DNA of 64,000 nucleotides from Dicyema japonicum (lineage: Eukaryota; Dicyemida; Rhombozoa; Dicyemidae). Location of the stretch: the NCBI GenBank assembly GCA_011109175.1, contig RDEW01000067.1, forward strand, positions 3,609 to 67,608, written 5' to 3'. Shown here in pieces: positions 1 through 11,914 of the stretch. Every line of letters begins with the position of its first letter. Position 1 is the first letter of the stretch. A model generated the notes under the pieces. The model was not told the origin of the DNA. It saw nothing but the letters and a program-made list of their open reading frames with translations, and searched no databases. The position numbers and the translations under genes are program-made.

Positions 1-640
1 CCCTTTTCAGGGTTGCGGAGATTTTCTGGATGTTCGTATAAGAGGCCTGTGGTTCCCATGAAGTACACGCATGTTAAATGCATGATTCAATGTACTGTGA
101 GAGGAACGTTTTAAGTATAGAGTATGTCTAATTTTCCATAGACCTGTTAGGCATTTCAGAAGGTTGATTTTTTTCTCACATTTGTTCAGCACGTTAGTGA
201 CGTGTCTCGTAAAGTTCATGCATCAAAAGTCAGACCCAATATTTTTTGCCATTTGCTGAACGGCAATGCTCTTCCCTCCGCAGTAACTTCTATTGTTCTG
301 TTCGACAATCTTTGTCCGAGGCATAAAGAGTTGTAACAGATTTTTCAGTATTTATTAAACAACTTGAGTAGTCGACCTATGTGGTGTTGTATTCTATCCA
401 TCGCTGTTTGGATGTTCTTATCCCATGAGGCTAAGTCGATGTCGTCTGCATAAGCCAGAAGCAGGTCGTCTTCTCCTTTTGGCGTCGGAATGTCAGCTGT
501 TAATAAATTGAATAGGAATAAAAATTGTAATAACGGCGAGCCCTGGGGTTCTCCATTTGGAAATAAACGGGAGACAGATTGAATGTTTCCAATGCACACT
601 CTATCTCTTTTTCGGAATTAGATAATAATAGAATACCAGG
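1..640 (-). pseudogene. Non-LTR retrotransposon reverse transcriptase fragment (Elt-1-like)
   Basis: Read on the minus strand, a broken reverse transcriptase covers this stretch. The 84-residue open piece at 345-599 holds a GEPQGSPL-type motif (finger/palm junction) followed by the catalytic YADD box in LLLAYADDIDLAS. Downstream, in shifted frames, comes a thumb-like part ending near position 7. It belongs with CR1/Jockey-type elements by its motifs. Stops and frame changes show it is not functional, and the window edge cuts its 3' end. Confidence 0.7.
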
Positions 641-956
641 GATTAGTTATGTTGTATCATTGGTCATGTGGAACTCTGTTACATGAGCATATAGAACTGA
701 GGTTTTCAAACTTTTTTACACGCCTACCTTAGAAAAAATAAACAATATTTTGCCACCCTTTATATTCCATGATATAAACATATATTATTTTTAGCAGAAA
801 CAATTTTTTAACACAAAAAAAGTTAGTGAGATAATTTTTGACACAAAGTTTTTGAAATCTCGGTGTCATTGAGGAGAGTGTCTCTCGTAGCCCACTAATA
901 AACGAGTTCGATATTTATATTGCATCTAGTGCAGAAATATCCAGTTTCACATAAAT

Positions 957-977
957 ATAATAATAATAATAATAATT
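957..977. repeat. (TAA)n microsatellite
   Basis: A short run of about six TAA units. It lies just upstream of the minus-strand SINE and may be the relic of a retroelement tail. Confidence 0.7.
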
Positions 978-1029
978 AAGCGCTACCGCGTTGCCATAAG
1001 CACGTAAGATTCCTAAGGTTTCGCTCGTG

Positions 1030-1295
1030 CAGAACACACACTATTTAAGTAAAAAAGTTATTATATCTAATCGTAGAGGGAGAACCAAGGAATGGTCTTC
1101 ACTTCTTTGTTTTTTCTTTTTCTTGTGTGTATGTCCTTTTGACTATCCAGTTCCGCAGTGAATCTTTAATGATGACGGCGTCACTCGTCATTCCCTTTCC
1201 GCATCGTAGATGCGTGGAACCTTCCACTAGGTGAACAGCAGCGAGAATCGAACCCGTGACCTTAGTCACTTTAGCTCGACACCTAACCACTATAC
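1030..1295 (-). repeat. tRNA-derived SINE (SINE-1), near-complete copy
   Basis: On the minus strand the element starts with a tRNA-like head: an A-box-like GGTATAGTGGTTAG and a B-box GGGTTCGATTC about 40 nt later. A body follows with AAGGTTCCACGCAT and GACGAGTGACGCCGTCAT, then AAGAAAAAGAAAAA, and it ends near TAGTGTGTGTTCTGC. The copy at 36118-36388 shares all of these landmarks in the same order, and partial copies lie at 25083-25262 and 29034-29200. Pol III promoters plus multi-copy dispersal make a SINE the best reading; it is not a tRNA gene because no acceptor stem closes. Confidence 0.75.
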
Positions 1296-1439
1296 CACAC
1301 ATAAATATGAGGTTACAAATGGCAACAAAACTTTCATCTTTAGTTATGTCAGTTTCCATCATGAACTTGCATAGCGAATTTAAGCCACTACGCAATTGGC
1401 TACCTCACGCATATATACAATCTGTCCATTAACTATAAT

Positions 1440-2800
1440 ATATTCCTAAGATTTGGAAGAATTCTATCATCAGACCGATATTGAAGGCTGGGAAACCAGA
1501 GACAGAACCTGCATCCTACAGGCCTATTTCCGTTACCAGCACACTGTCAAAAATTATGGAGAAACTTGTATTATCAGTCATTATTCCGTATCTTCCGCGT
1601 CCTATATTTCAACATGGTTTCCTCCGCGGTAGGTCACCGCTACATACTTGGCAACTTTATCGCAGTTCATTGCCGACGGTTTAACACCCATCCTCCGCCT
1701 CACAAACGCACAATCTTGGTTTCTATTGACATCAACAAAGCCTTTGACACTGTTTCGAGGAAAATCTTGGTTGGAAAAATTTTTTCTACATATTCGTCCG
1801 AATGTGAAATTATGGCTGGCCAACTTTTTGTCTGGAAGACGTGGAAGAGTAGTCAGTGGTGATCTCAGATCTAGATCCGATTACTACCGAACGGGTACCC
1901 CAGGGGTCTCCACTTTCACCATCATTCTATTCACCTTTTCCTACACGACCTACCTAATGATGGAGACGAAGATTCCTGTTATTATCCTACGCAGACGACG
2001 TAGTCATTGCAACACGGAACCGGCTCGACTCAAGTCGCATCCCTTAAACTCAGACAAAATTGAACATTCTCCACGATTGGATTGCTGGCAATCGACTAAC
2101 GATTTCTGCAACCAAGTCTATCTGTTCCACATTCACGTCGGACCGTCGTTCCAAGGATGAACCGAGTCTTTTCATTGGTCCCACTAGGATTCCAGTGACA
2201 AAGTCCCCCATTGTCCTTGGAGTCAAGTACGACACCCTTCTCAAATTCAACTCCCACGCAAAGACATATCACCAGGGGCCTCCAGAAGTTAACGTTATAC
2301 GCGCCCTTGTTCGGAGGACCACGAGGAACATGGACTTTTCCGTTTTCTACACTCTACCAACAAACAATCGCGCCTGCCATTGAGTATGCCTCCGTTGCAT
2401 GGAGATTCGGCTATCGGAGTCTTTGGTCCAAAGAATCAACTCGATATACCGGAAAACAATCAGTATGCTTTCCTCACGTAATGGATCAACAGTCGACCCA
2501 CTACTCATGGAAGCTAAGATCCGTAGTCGTGGCTCCGGATTTCTTCGCCTCTGTGAGGAAGATGGAAATCCGCTTCGCCTAATCCTTCCCATGGCAAGAG
2601 AAAACCGATTGGATAAGAAATTCCCCTCCCGATCGGATTCCTCTGCAAGACCGAGAGAAGGCTCTTCCGGAAAGTAGTGGGGACGATGGAGGATCACAGA
2701 CGTCGAATGGCACAAGTGATTGCGAGACTGGGATCACCTAACTGTCTGACTCTTTTGTCTTTCTTTCTCGGTGTTCCCGGGGTTTATTAAAATAAATAAA
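1440..2800 (+). pseudogene. Elt-1 non-LTR retrotransposon reverse transcriptase, degenerate
   Basis: Plus-strand remnant of a CR1/Jockey-like element. In shifting frames it reads KIWKNSIIRPILKAGKPE and YRPISVTSTLSKIMEKL (fingers), then SIDINKAFDTVSRK (palm A), PNVKLWLANFLSGRRGRV, a GTPGVS motif and a degraded YADD region near 1995. The C-terminal domain follows, then a conserved 3' terminus: GGGATCACCTAAC, a short spacer and a TTAAAATAAATAAATAAAT tail ending near 2800. Several frameshifts and stops rule out activity. The 5' half with the endonuclease is missing, as is usual for truncated copies. Confidence 0.8.
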
Positions 2801-3235
2801 TAAATAGCGAATTTATTATTGTGTAGTCAAGAAACCAACTGATCACAAAGATCTTCAGATATGTCATCAATTATTCCGGCAACTGTGTTATCATAGAGTG
2901 GTATTTGCAGTAATTGTTCAGCATTTTTGGTTCCATAATTTTTTGCGGAAAATTTGGGAATTAGCAAATTTCAGAATTTATTCAATAATTTTAAAATAGT
3001 TTTTGGGAAACTTCTCATCGATGAAAATAATTAAATTTGATTTTATTATGAAAAAAAAATTATTTAAAAAAGTTTAAAATCGCTTCGTTTCCTAAAGAAA
3101 CTTGGACACCTAGCTACACTTAAAAGCCACGACGCGCGTGAGACCAGTGACTTCTCCAGTTGATCTCTGTTGCAATCGTAAGAGCCAACGACGTCGATAA
3201 TGTCGGCGGGGTCCAATTTAGATGGTTAGCTGTGT
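2801..3235. other. AT-rich intergenic DNA, nothing recognised
   Basis: Low-complexity A/T-rich sequence, apart from a more GC-rich patch around 3120-3220 with no convincing reading frame. I see no gene, RNA or intact repeat here. Confidence 0.5.
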
Positions 3236-3345
3236 TATTTATTTAATAACCCCGAGAAGGGAAGAAAGGAGTAAACCAACTAATTAAGTGATCCCGGTAC
3301 ACCTCAAAAGGATCGAGAGATCGGCAGGTAGATTCGTTAGACGTA
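3236..3345 (-). repeat. Elt-1 3'-terminal fragment
   Basis: On the minus strand this carries the hallmark Elt-1 ending: GGGATCACTTAATTAG followed by CTCGGGGTTATTAAATAAAT. Only the terminal part of the element is recognisable. Confidence 0.55.
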
Positions 3346-3374
3346 CCAATTTGGCTGTTAGGGAATTGATTTTG

Positions 3375-3780
3375 TACAAATTTGCTGTTCTTTGACGTGG
3401 AGAAGGCGTTCGACTGGTCTGTCATAGTTGACTCCAATACGCCCTTGCAGAGGGGTGATCTCACTGGAACTCTGAAGCTATTCTCCAATTCTCTGGAATA
3501 AGCGTGGTTTAGAGGTGCCATTTTAGTTTCTATTTTACGGGCATTTCAGCAGGGGTTAAGTCAAAACTTGTTTAATGAGTATCTCCCGTCCCTTCCTCGT
3601 CCAATTTAACTTTTTGAATTACATCGTACACAGGAATTACTTTTTGGAGACCAGATGTAGCGTGTCGGAGTATGTTGTGGATGCTATCATATGCTGGCCA
3701 AAAGATGACCGTCTATGGGGTTCACAGGAAAGTTACCTAGGGTCACGTTTACCTCAAAGTTAGTTTACTGGAACAAATTG
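3375..3780 (+). pseudogene. Possible reverse transcriptase fragment
   Basis: Plus-strand translation gives FFDVEKAFDWS, which resembles the palm A motif (D-x-x-x-A-F-D) of non-LTR reverse transcriptases, followed by LVSILRAFQQGLS, which might be a decayed QG motif. No YADD box follows and stops interrupt the frame. It could be chance similarity. Confidence 0.3.
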
Positions 3781-4054
3781 CTCTCATTATGTGAAGGTCT
3801 GCATAACAATCGGACGCTCTTAGAACATTTCGTCTGAAACGAGAAGCGTTAACCCAGTTTCCCAGTCTCTCCAAAATATTCTTTGTCAGCCATTTTCAAC
3901 ATCCGTTGAAGATGTTTTTAATAGCCAATCGTAATATTTCCTAGAAAACTCAATAACATATAAATACAAGAAAATCTTTGAATTTTACATTAACCAGAAG
4001 AGTTCTCTTATATATTTATTTTATAATAGGTATTATCAAAAAAGTTGCATGATA

Positions 4055-4130
4055 TATTATTTTTTTATTTAACCAAAAGACCACGGTAAAACCAAACTAA
4101 TTATCACGTGATCCCGATGCATTCTAGATT
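4055..4130 (-). repeat. Elt-1 3'-terminal fragment
   Basis: On the minus strand this reads CGGGATCACGTGATAATTAG, then GGTTTTACCGTGGTC and a TTAAATAAA tail: the same 3' module as at 31480-31860. It abuts the next repeat directly. Confidence 0.6.
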
Positions 4131-4135
4131 TATTA

Positions 4136-4610
4136 TTATTATTAAAAAGCACTCCCGAGAAAACATAAAATTAGTTAAGTTTCCGTTGTGCCGTATTCAG
4201 AATCATCCTCTCTGTCAGCTCCGACCATGATCTTCCGTTGCGCATTAGTTCTCTTAGGTAGTTCATGTGTCCGCCATTTCCATTATAATGTCAGATGCTG
4301 CCAACACTATTGTAGCACAGCGAATCAGATCCTGATGAACTGAAAATCCGAAACAATAATGTCGGCAGACCAATGGGAAAGTAAAAAGGTGGAATCTTTC
4401 AAACAGTTCTGTTAATTGTCCGGTCGTTTCTGTCTCTTGTAACAGCAGACAGAGATGTCATTTTTTGTTAGATCGCATGTCAGTTGGTGTTTCTGTAAGT
4501 TGTTTAAGTCCTCTGCAATTAAAAGATCCCAGAGTGAACGGAGAAGTCGGTAAAAAATACGAAATAGACATAGTGCAATAGAGGCGTCGTCACCACCTCA
4601 ACCAAAAATT
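4136..4610 (-). repeat. Dispersed repeat D, 3' end of a non-LTR element
   Basis: About 470 bp that recurs at 54630-55085 with the same ends. On the minus strand the last part encodes a C-terminal stretch like LRELRNRRSWSELTERM followed by a stop, and the element ends in a TTTTTAATAATAATA tail. I take it as the 3' end of a further non-LTR element; the reverse transcriptase itself is missing from both copies. Confidence 0.6.
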
Positions 4611-4915
4611 CTAGATTTAATTATTTAAACAAAGAATATTAATTGCAAAAAATCTTGGTTTATTTTTTTATTGTATGTTGTGTAGATAAACGCGAAAGTA
4701 CTTCGAAGATTCAAACTTGGAGTATTACTAATGAGTTTTGAATCACAAAGTAAAGCGAGTATAGATAAGCGTGATCTCCACGGAGAATAAATGCGATTAA
4801 GCAAAGTGCGGTACAGAAACGAGAGACGAAAAGCTAGATTAAAGTCAAACCGTTACTAAACTTAGTAGACCTTGAATTCAGACCTTTTGAGATGTAGAGC
4901 CATAGAATGGAATTA
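4611..4915. other. Intergenic, nothing recognised
   Basis: No conserved reading frame or repeat is seen on either strand. The stretch ends where the segmental duplication begins. Confidence 0.5.
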
Positions 4916-5450
4916 CTTCGACTCTCTGATGACGTTTGCCAGTCACACGAGAAAGTGTTAACTAAGGGTCTTCGAAAATTGAACGTCCTAAAAGCCATCG
5001 TAAAGAAGAGCCCCTTCTCCTACTGCTTGTATCAGCAAAGTATATCTCCAAGTTATTGTGCGACGATTGAATATGCTGTTCTACCTGGAGATTCGCCATT
5101 CCTTCTACGAGGGTGGAGCGTGTGAATTTTCTCAGACGGAAGATCATGATGCACACACAATCAGACAGTCTGCTTTCAGAGGAGGAAACGGTGAGAAATG
5201 GCCTGGGCTTCCTACGTATGTGCAAACCCATTCAGAGAGTGGTTCATGCGGAGGAATTCAGATCGGCAATAGAAAAATGCACTCCGATAGAATTCCTCTG
5301 CAGAAATAAAAGAAGACACTACAGAAACGCTGTTGTTTCACTGGCGGAGCATTCGAAAAGAATTCGAGAGATGTTGAGGCTGGGATCACTTAATTTAGCA
5401 AGTTAATTCTATCTTTCTTGGTGGTCTTGGAGTTTTAAAATAAATAAATA
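4916..5450 (+). pseudogene. Elt-1 C-terminal and 3' end fragment
   Basis: The C-terminal domain of the Elt-1 polyprotein reads through in two frames: VLTKGLRKLNVLKAIVKK early, then VVHAEEFRSAIEKCTPIEF and ending in LRLGSLNLAS followed by a stop. The 3' module GGGATCACTTAATT ... GGTGGTCTTGGAGTTTTAAA and an AATAAATA tail follow. The match to the longer copy ending at 38800 starts at the duplication breakpoint, so this copy was cut by the duplication and not by reverse transcription. Confidence 0.8.
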
Positions 5451-6548
5451 TAAATGTATTTCAATTCCTTCACCAATTCACCAAACATACAATGATCACA
5501 TTTTTTTATCTTGTGGGTAGATACTTCGCCAGGAACGCCACTTGTGTGGATGGGTTCTCCACAGACCTTTAAATGGCGGCAACTCAGCCAGGATCAGCCT
5601 CAGAAAGGGAGAGAAACCCTAAGAAAAAACACAAAATTCTCGGTGGACAGTTATTGTTGAACCACTCATTGTCGAAATATCAGAGGGTCATTGGAAGCAG
5701 ATCACTAACTCCGATTAACCATATTGGATCGCTAATCGTGTAAAAGAAAATGATAACCAGATATGACTCAGCTTATTGATCGCATTTCCTCACAACTCTC
5801 GATTTTCAGAGCTGTCAGACATATTTTTGTAGACTTCTTTGTAGCTTTCCTCTTTCCTCAATTGAAGAGTTCTAATAATAGAATTCTTCATCTGTGGACT
5901 TAAAAAAACAACTTTGTGGTTTAAAAAGACTCGTCGCCTCACAAGTAGATGTGTTTAACATTTGTTGAGAAGACAAGAAAGACAGACATGTTTAAGCCAG
6001 GTGGTAATTAACTATTTTGGGGACCTGCACACGTGATTCCTATCACCGATTCAATTAAAAATCTCATTTTAAAAATAAAATAAAAAAATAAAATTTTGAC
6101 CTCTTCTATGCAGGAACCCACTGATGTGGTTCCTTGAAATTACCAGCGATGTATTTACAAGTTACCGGGGTTTCAGATATTTTTTCAGTCGAATATCTGA
6201 TCAATTAACCTCTCGGAAAACAGGTCAATAATTATGCCTGCGTAAGAACTGACCCATTTTACTGAATAATAATTTTGCCTGCGTAAGAACTGACGCAGTT
6301 TATGAATACCAGTTTATTGAATACTGAATACTAAGCGCTTAATCCTAACGAGAAGGGTATGGAAGTGGTAAACCAACAGTCATATCATCATGAAGATCAA
6401 TATTAATGGAAATGGTAAACTAACAGCCATATCATCATTAAGATCAATTAGCAATCAAGAAAATAAATTACATTAAAATATGCAAAAAATCTTAAAATAT
6501 GCGACCTTTGGAAATATAAATTAAACAAGACAGCGTATTTACTTTATT
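5451..6548. other. Upstream region of transporter copy 1
   Basis: Shared with 38800-39828. It includes a small local repeat, TGCCTGCGTAAGAACTGAC, present twice at about 6237 and 6279 but once in the other copy. A second pair, CAGCCATATCATCAT-like, occurs near 6380 and 6425. No extra gene is seen. It presumably holds the transporter promoter, but I cannot point to a core element. Confidence 0.5.
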
Positions 6549-8409
6549 ATGTCGGAGTCTATTGACAGAGATGAAGATGGATTTGATGAGGAGACCCTAA
6601 TTAAAATGTTGTCCCCAGTCCAGGCGCCAGAAGGAGGCCACGGATGGTTAATCGTGTGTATCTGCTCGCTTATTTCGTTTTCTACACTGGATTAATTTGC
6701 TCGTTTGGATTAATAATATTAATACTCCTTAAATATTATTCAGTTAACCCAAAGGAGACTCACTTTTTTCTTCCAGCTGTACTATTTATCGCTGTCAACA
6801 TAATTGGTAAACCAATTTGGTTTACTTTAGTTTTACCTTCAACTTTTCTTCTTAAATTTACCACACCAAAAGTTTTGCTGATAAGTTCGGGGTTTGTTTT
6901 GTCTATTTCGCTTATTTCAACATATTTCGTCGGTATATGTGAACTGTATTTTCTGACAATATCGATATTTCCAGGTATTTGTTTAATTCACATAAGGAAT
7001 TGGCTTTGGGATGGCCTTCGTCTCTTCCAGTGCTCAACTCAGTGTTTATTTTATTGAGAAACGACATATTGCCATCGCTGTTATTTCTGTTGCACGAGGA
7101 ATCGGTGCAATTGTAATCCCAGTCATAATATATGTGATATCAAACAATTATACATTCAATGTGAGTATCACAATTATCGGATCTTTTACTTTTATCATCT
7201 CATTACTGGGATTTTTCATTAGTCCCCCCAGACTATCACATAAAGACGGATCTGATGTCAAAGAATACGTCTCTAAAATGGCCAAAGAATACTGCCAAGA
7301 CCATCAAAATGAAGAACAGAGAGGACAAGAAAATGCCAAGTCTAAAAATATTTTTTGGTTTTTCATCAGAAATGTATTAAAGAATAACACAAAGATTCAT
7401 TTCCACCTGAAGGAACCGCTTGAAGGTGATGTTTATGAAAATATGGATGTCAATGAAATGTGGACGAATTTGTTTGTAAAATTACACGAAAAGAATAAAT
7501 TTGACCAATCAATAGAAGAAGTAATGACTAAATGGCTAGAATGTGTATTATTGAATCACGTCAATCGAATAGATATGTTTTTGAGAGTAGCCGTGATATT
7601 ATTGCTAAGAGAGCATCAGTAAATATTGAACAATGTTCTAGCTTTCTTAAAATACCAAAAATTCAAAAATCATTCAAAAAGCAACAAATTGTCCATATAA
7701 AAGTCAGTAACAAAAACAGCCGATAAACCGAATATGAAAAATATTTTCTTACTCATTTCATCTTCTTTTGTATTTCATTTAGTGAGCAGTGTTCCTTTAG
7801 TATACACTATAATTGACTACTTTAATTTTTGGAAATAAATAAATATAAATGCATTTTGTTTCCGGGATTTATCGGTGAGAATTTTTTGTGTTAATATATA
7901 GGAATTGGGTATATGATCGGGAATCTGTTTTCCGCCCTTTTGTTGATTAAGTTTAACTTTGAACCTTATCCGATCAAGTTCACATCGATGATTGTGTCTT
8001 CTATGTCATATTTGGCTATCGCTTACTTTGCACTTAGTTTTACGCCAATTGTTTTTTCATGCGTTATTTTTGGAATATCTTTAGGTTATTTACCGTTCAC
8101 ACAATTTTAGGTGTGATTGAAAATACATTGCAACTGATCGTTTTGGATTACACCGGAATGACTGATTTCACGTTAATATATTCGATAATAATTGCAAGTA
8201 ATGGAATCTCTATATTTGTTGGTCTATGCATGACAGGTTATATCATTAATTAAACAGGACCCACATTTGATCGGGAACTTTTAACATTTTTCGATATCTT
8301 ATTAGTTTCGTGCGGGATTAGTTTGGCTTCTACTATAATATTTTCGCTGATATTTATTATTAAAAAGTGTTCACAAAGGAATAACCATATCACTTCTGAT
8401 GGGAGATGA
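6549..8409 (+). pseudogene. SLC16-like monocarboxylate transporter, copy 1 (frame-disrupted)
   Basis: Major facilitator of the SLC16 type, expected in the plasma membrane to move monocarboxylates or similar small acids. The start is ATG at 6549 (MSESIDRDEDGFDEETL), a short acidic cytoplasmic tail. The conserved SLC16 entry motif is APEGGHGWLIV, where the usual aromatic is His. Hydrophobic segments follow, then GIGFGMAFVSSSAQLSVYF, a long hydrophilic central loop (about 7240-7680), and the second helix set ending with GPTFDRELL and IIFSLIFIIKK before a stop. Introns of 22-27 nt at about 6976, 7877, 8085 and 8235 restore the frame. One T is missing at about 6678 and one G at about 7585 relative to copy 2, so as written the frame is broken. 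It may be a live gene with consensus errors. Its substrate is unknown. Confidence 0.7.
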
Positions 8410-8640
8410 TAACACGGCTAACTCTATTATTTGATTTAGTTTTAGAAATTTGGTTTTTTTCTTTTATTAATTTATATTTGTTATACTCTGGATGGGTTTT
8501 TAGGACTGGATTAACTGTGATTACGGGACTATTTGTGGCTCAAGGATTCAAATGGGTAAGGTTTATAAACAATGAAAGATGTCACTTAGAGAGTCGATGC
8601 ATTCAAATGCATATATTTTGATAATTTGGAGATTATAGTA

Positions 8641-10661
8641 CTGTTCGACCCCTGTTTGGGGTAACAAATACTCAAAAAATAATTTAAGTTACTTAGCAGA
8701 TCGCAGGCCTACATCCAGAAAGCCGCTATTTTCTCCTTTACTGTAACCCTCACTTGTCTCAGTAATTCTCTTAGTCTTGCCTCAAAATCCGTGACTTCCG
8801 GTGCAGTAGAAATATTCTTTCCATTATTCTGTTACACGGCGTAGTCGGGTAGTCTAAGAATATGTCCAAATAGTTGCCATCTCGATAGAATAACGTCCAT
8901 GCTAATTGGTGTAGATTTACATGAGCATATAGTTCTCGTTTGAGATTTTTCCTGGCCAAAAGATTCCAGTCAGTATGCGCAGTTGGCTTCTGTGGAAAGT
9001 ATCTAGCCTCTCTAAATCGTTTTTGGAGGTTCCCAATGATCCGGAATTGTATATCAGTATTTGCTTGATAAACGTGTCGTATAGTCTGACACGAGTTTCA
9101 GTTATACATTTCTCTTTCTTACCCTGATGTTGTAAATTTTTTTGAAGTATACGGTAGCTACTTTTCCTTCGACAAATATCCTCGGCATCACCTAGTAGTG
9201 AGCCGAAATTTATGCGCAGATCCCATTTATTTAAAATAGTTTCTGCTTGGAATAAAATTTGTCAAGTAGGATTTTCTGTACACACAGTCTACATCATCCG
9301 CGTATAACAATTCAATTATATCTTCGTATTTAGAACCAATTTCCTTTCTCAGCTCCCTGAGGGCAGCTTCGTGGTATATGATGAATAGAATTGGGGATAA
9401 AGAATCATCTTGTGGGGTTCCCATGTTGGTACTGAAACTCTTTGAGTGCTTAGTTTCTATTCTCACGGATAGATGAGTTTCAGAAAGTAATAGACTTATT
9501 AGTCATAACCAGTCTTCGTCAAGCAGTTCCTGTAGAATACCCATGAGTTATTCTCTATTGATGCTGTCAAAAGCCTTTGTTAGATCAATTCCTAGGATGT
9601 AGATAACTTTCCTGTAGTTTTGACATATTGGTGTAAGCCATCGATGACTCCACAAGATATCTGAGGGTAGACCTCCACTTTTAAACCCACTTTGACTTTG
9701 GGAAAGGTATTTTTCCACTGGCTCTCGTATACGGTTAAGCATTATGGTAGATAACGTATTTTTGATAGTTGACAGTGGAATAATAGGCCTTAATCCATCT
9801 AGTGATCCCCATTTATTCCCAGGTTTTTGTATCGTAATTTAGACTCCATGTCCTAATGGAAGTGGACATTGAAGTTCCATCGACTCGTTTAATATATCCG
9901 TGATTATATTCCCAACAATAACCGGACCATGTTTTAGTAACTGGCCCGGGATGCCATCATAGCCAGCTGAACGATTGCCTTATAGGTGTATGAATGCATT
10001 TGTTACTTCCTTCATTGTAATTTTGTTTGTAAGAGGTCTTGGATTTTTAATAAATTTAGGTATATTCACTCCAACTAGATTAAACTGTGCCTCGAAGTGT
10101 TTGGCAATATGGTTTGCTTTATCCTCTGGGTTTTGAAATAATGACCCGCGTTGTCGCAGATTTTCAGCGGCTTTTTCGTAGTTCCTCGTGTAAGTAATAT
10201 AACAGCAAAAAACATTCGTCTTCCATACTGACAGTTTTCAATTTCAGTCGCCTTATCGTCCAAATATTTGTGGCAGAAGTCATTCGCTCGTTTTTATCAA
10301 ATGTGATATTTGATTACATTTTCTCTTTAATGCACTTTTATTCGAATTTGAACTTTCCAGTTTCGAACCTATTTCCTTCTGCTGTTCCGACAATTCTCTT
10401 ATCACGGAGTCATGAATAATACGTCTATTCCGATCTTTTTCCTGGTATCCAACAGTCTCTGTCGTCGACAGATTTAAGATATCCAAGATCTTCCCAAGGT
10501 CAGTCGAAGGGTGCTACTGGTTTCAACACCCCGCAACCGTTTAGAGACATTTTGTTGGTATCTCTTTTGCAAAGTGTCAAAATTCAACAATTCCATATCC
10601 AAACGTCTATTTAGAGAGGTACTTTTCCTCTTTACTGGTTCAATTCCGAAGTATCGTTTAA
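8641..10661 (-). pseudogene. Elt-2 non-LTR retrotransposon, copy 1 (truncated)
   Basis: Minus-strand reverse transcriptase. In order it reads a linker with AKHFEAQFN-like sequence, MLNRIREPVEKYL, SQSGFKSG, GIDLTKAFDSINRE (palm A), TPQDDSLSPILFIIYHEAA, ELLYADDVDCVY (catalytic) and a C-terminal part with ETRVRLYDTFIKQ and SGSLGTSKNDLERL. Stops and frameshifts are scattered. The endonuclease seen in copy 2 is missing because the duplication ends at 10661. The 3' end is near 8641 without a clear poly(A). Confidence 0.8.
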
Positions 10662-10689
10662 GATTTAAGGAACTGGGAAACCCACTCAA

Positions 10690-10890
10690 CTAAAAAATGG
10701 CCCATGCAGAGGAATTTCGGTCGGTTATAAAAAAAAGTGCACGCCGATAGAATTCCTATGCTTCAGGAGTGCGGTTAGGTCATCAGAAGTCCAGACGAAG
10801 AGAGTTCAAATGTTGTTGGAGGCTGGGATCACCTAATTAGTTAGCCTTGACCTATCTTTCTTGGTGGTCTTGGAGTTAAATAAATACAAT
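10690..10890 (+). pseudogene. Elt-1 3'-end fragment
   Basis: Translation gives AHAEEFRSVIKK and then the 3' module GGGATCACCTAATTAG, GGTGGTCTTGGAGTTAAATAAA. It is a short C-terminal copy joined directly to the end of the segmental duplication. Confidence 0.7.
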
Positions 10891-11089
10891 AAAAATGGAA
10901 TTACTTCGTACACGATACTTTTCTACTTTCTTAAGCCAAAATATTTTTGCATAGTCTAATTGTTGCCAATTCGACAAGACAGAGTATACATGACATTTCC
11001 AAAGTACAAAAATCAATCTGAGGCTGTGTATGTCCACAATGTAGTCATTCACGAGACCGATAGAAGCAAGGTATGGTAACTTTCAAATA

Positions 11090-11239
11090 CGTATGATCTC
11101 ATCTGTACTAAAAATAAATATAACTCATACCCCCATTATAAAAAAACGTTGGAATTCTTCACACAGGACACAAATGAAACTCTCAATGAAGAAGTCAAAC
11201 TTTTTGAGAGTCAGCCGTTTACGAAGTCATCATGTACAT
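11090..11239 (+). pseudogene. Elt-2 fragment, left of the hAT insertion
   Basis: A short plus-strand coding piece (MKLSMKKSNFLRVSRL) that appears to continue beyond the hAT element at 16072. The two sides join in an Elt-2 reverse transcriptase C-terminal region. The 8-bp ATGTACAT next to the hAT end is one half of its target duplication. Confidence 0.5.
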
Positions 11240-11549
11240 CAGGGTTGTCAAACTCATTTTTTATCGAGGGCCGAATTTTATAATAATTTCCCTTTGAGGG
11301 CCGCATTTATAATAATTTTTCATCAAAGAAAGATTATTTATTTTAATAAAAAACCAAAATTAATGGAAAACTAATTTTGTAATCACCATCTTCTAATCGT
11401 GCTTAGAGCAACTTCCGAGGTTTGACATCTTTTTTCGGATACAATTTTTGATATGTCGGGCTCTACTATTCGTGTAGTCCAGACTTTTATTAAAGCCGAT
11501 AAATTTTCATTAGTGAGTCTTGTTTTTTAACAGTTTTTGTTAATTTCAT

Positions 11550-11914
11550 AAATGAAAAAAGTTGTTTACACACATGTCGAACCAAACATAGCAATTATTT
11601 TTGTAGCAAAATTTTTAAAGTCTTTAAATTTTTCAGAAAGATGTGAAAACAAAGCAGGTATTCCAACCTCCAAATATTTAGCCTTTATTATAGAATCCGA
11701 TTGGTTCTCCAACAATTCCATTTGTAGATTTNATAAATGAAAAAAGTTGTTTACACACACGTCGAACCAAACATGGCAATTATTTTTGTAGCAAAATTTT
11801 TAAAGTCTTTAAATTTTTCAGGAAGATGTGAAAAGAAAGCAGGTATTCCAACCTCCAAATATTTAGCCTTTAGTATAGAATCCGATTAGTTCTCCAACAA
11901 TTCCATTTGTAAAC
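11550..11914. repeat. Direct duplication around a single N (11732)
   Basis: The 182 bp before the N (11550-11731) recur almost unchanged right after it (11733-11914). A single N separating two near-identical copies is best read as two overlapping contig ends that were abutted and not merged. Confidence 0.8.

Larger units (their letters stand above)
4916..10661 (+). repeat. Segmental duplication, copy 1
   Basis: This 5.75-kb block is repeated in direct orientation at 38246-44628. Both copies hold, in order, an Elt-1 3' end (plus), a spacer, an SLC16-like transporter gene (plus) and an Elt-2 retroelement (minus). Homology starts abruptly at TTCGACTCTCTGATGACG inside Elt-1 and stops at GTATCGTTTAAG inside the Elt-2 coding region, so the breakpoints lie within mobile elements. 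The copies differ by scattered substitutions and small indels, and copy 2 has an extra 0.7-kb insertion. Confidence 0.9.

Noticed and set aside
1240-1290. Possible tRNA gene on the minus strand
   Set aside because: A and B boxes are present, but the acceptor stem does not close and the unit continues into a body shared with other copies, so it is a SINE head.
6549-8409. Two separate small membrane-protein genes
   Set aside because: Removing 22-27 nt introns joins the pieces into one SLC16-like transporter, and the paralogue has the same layout.
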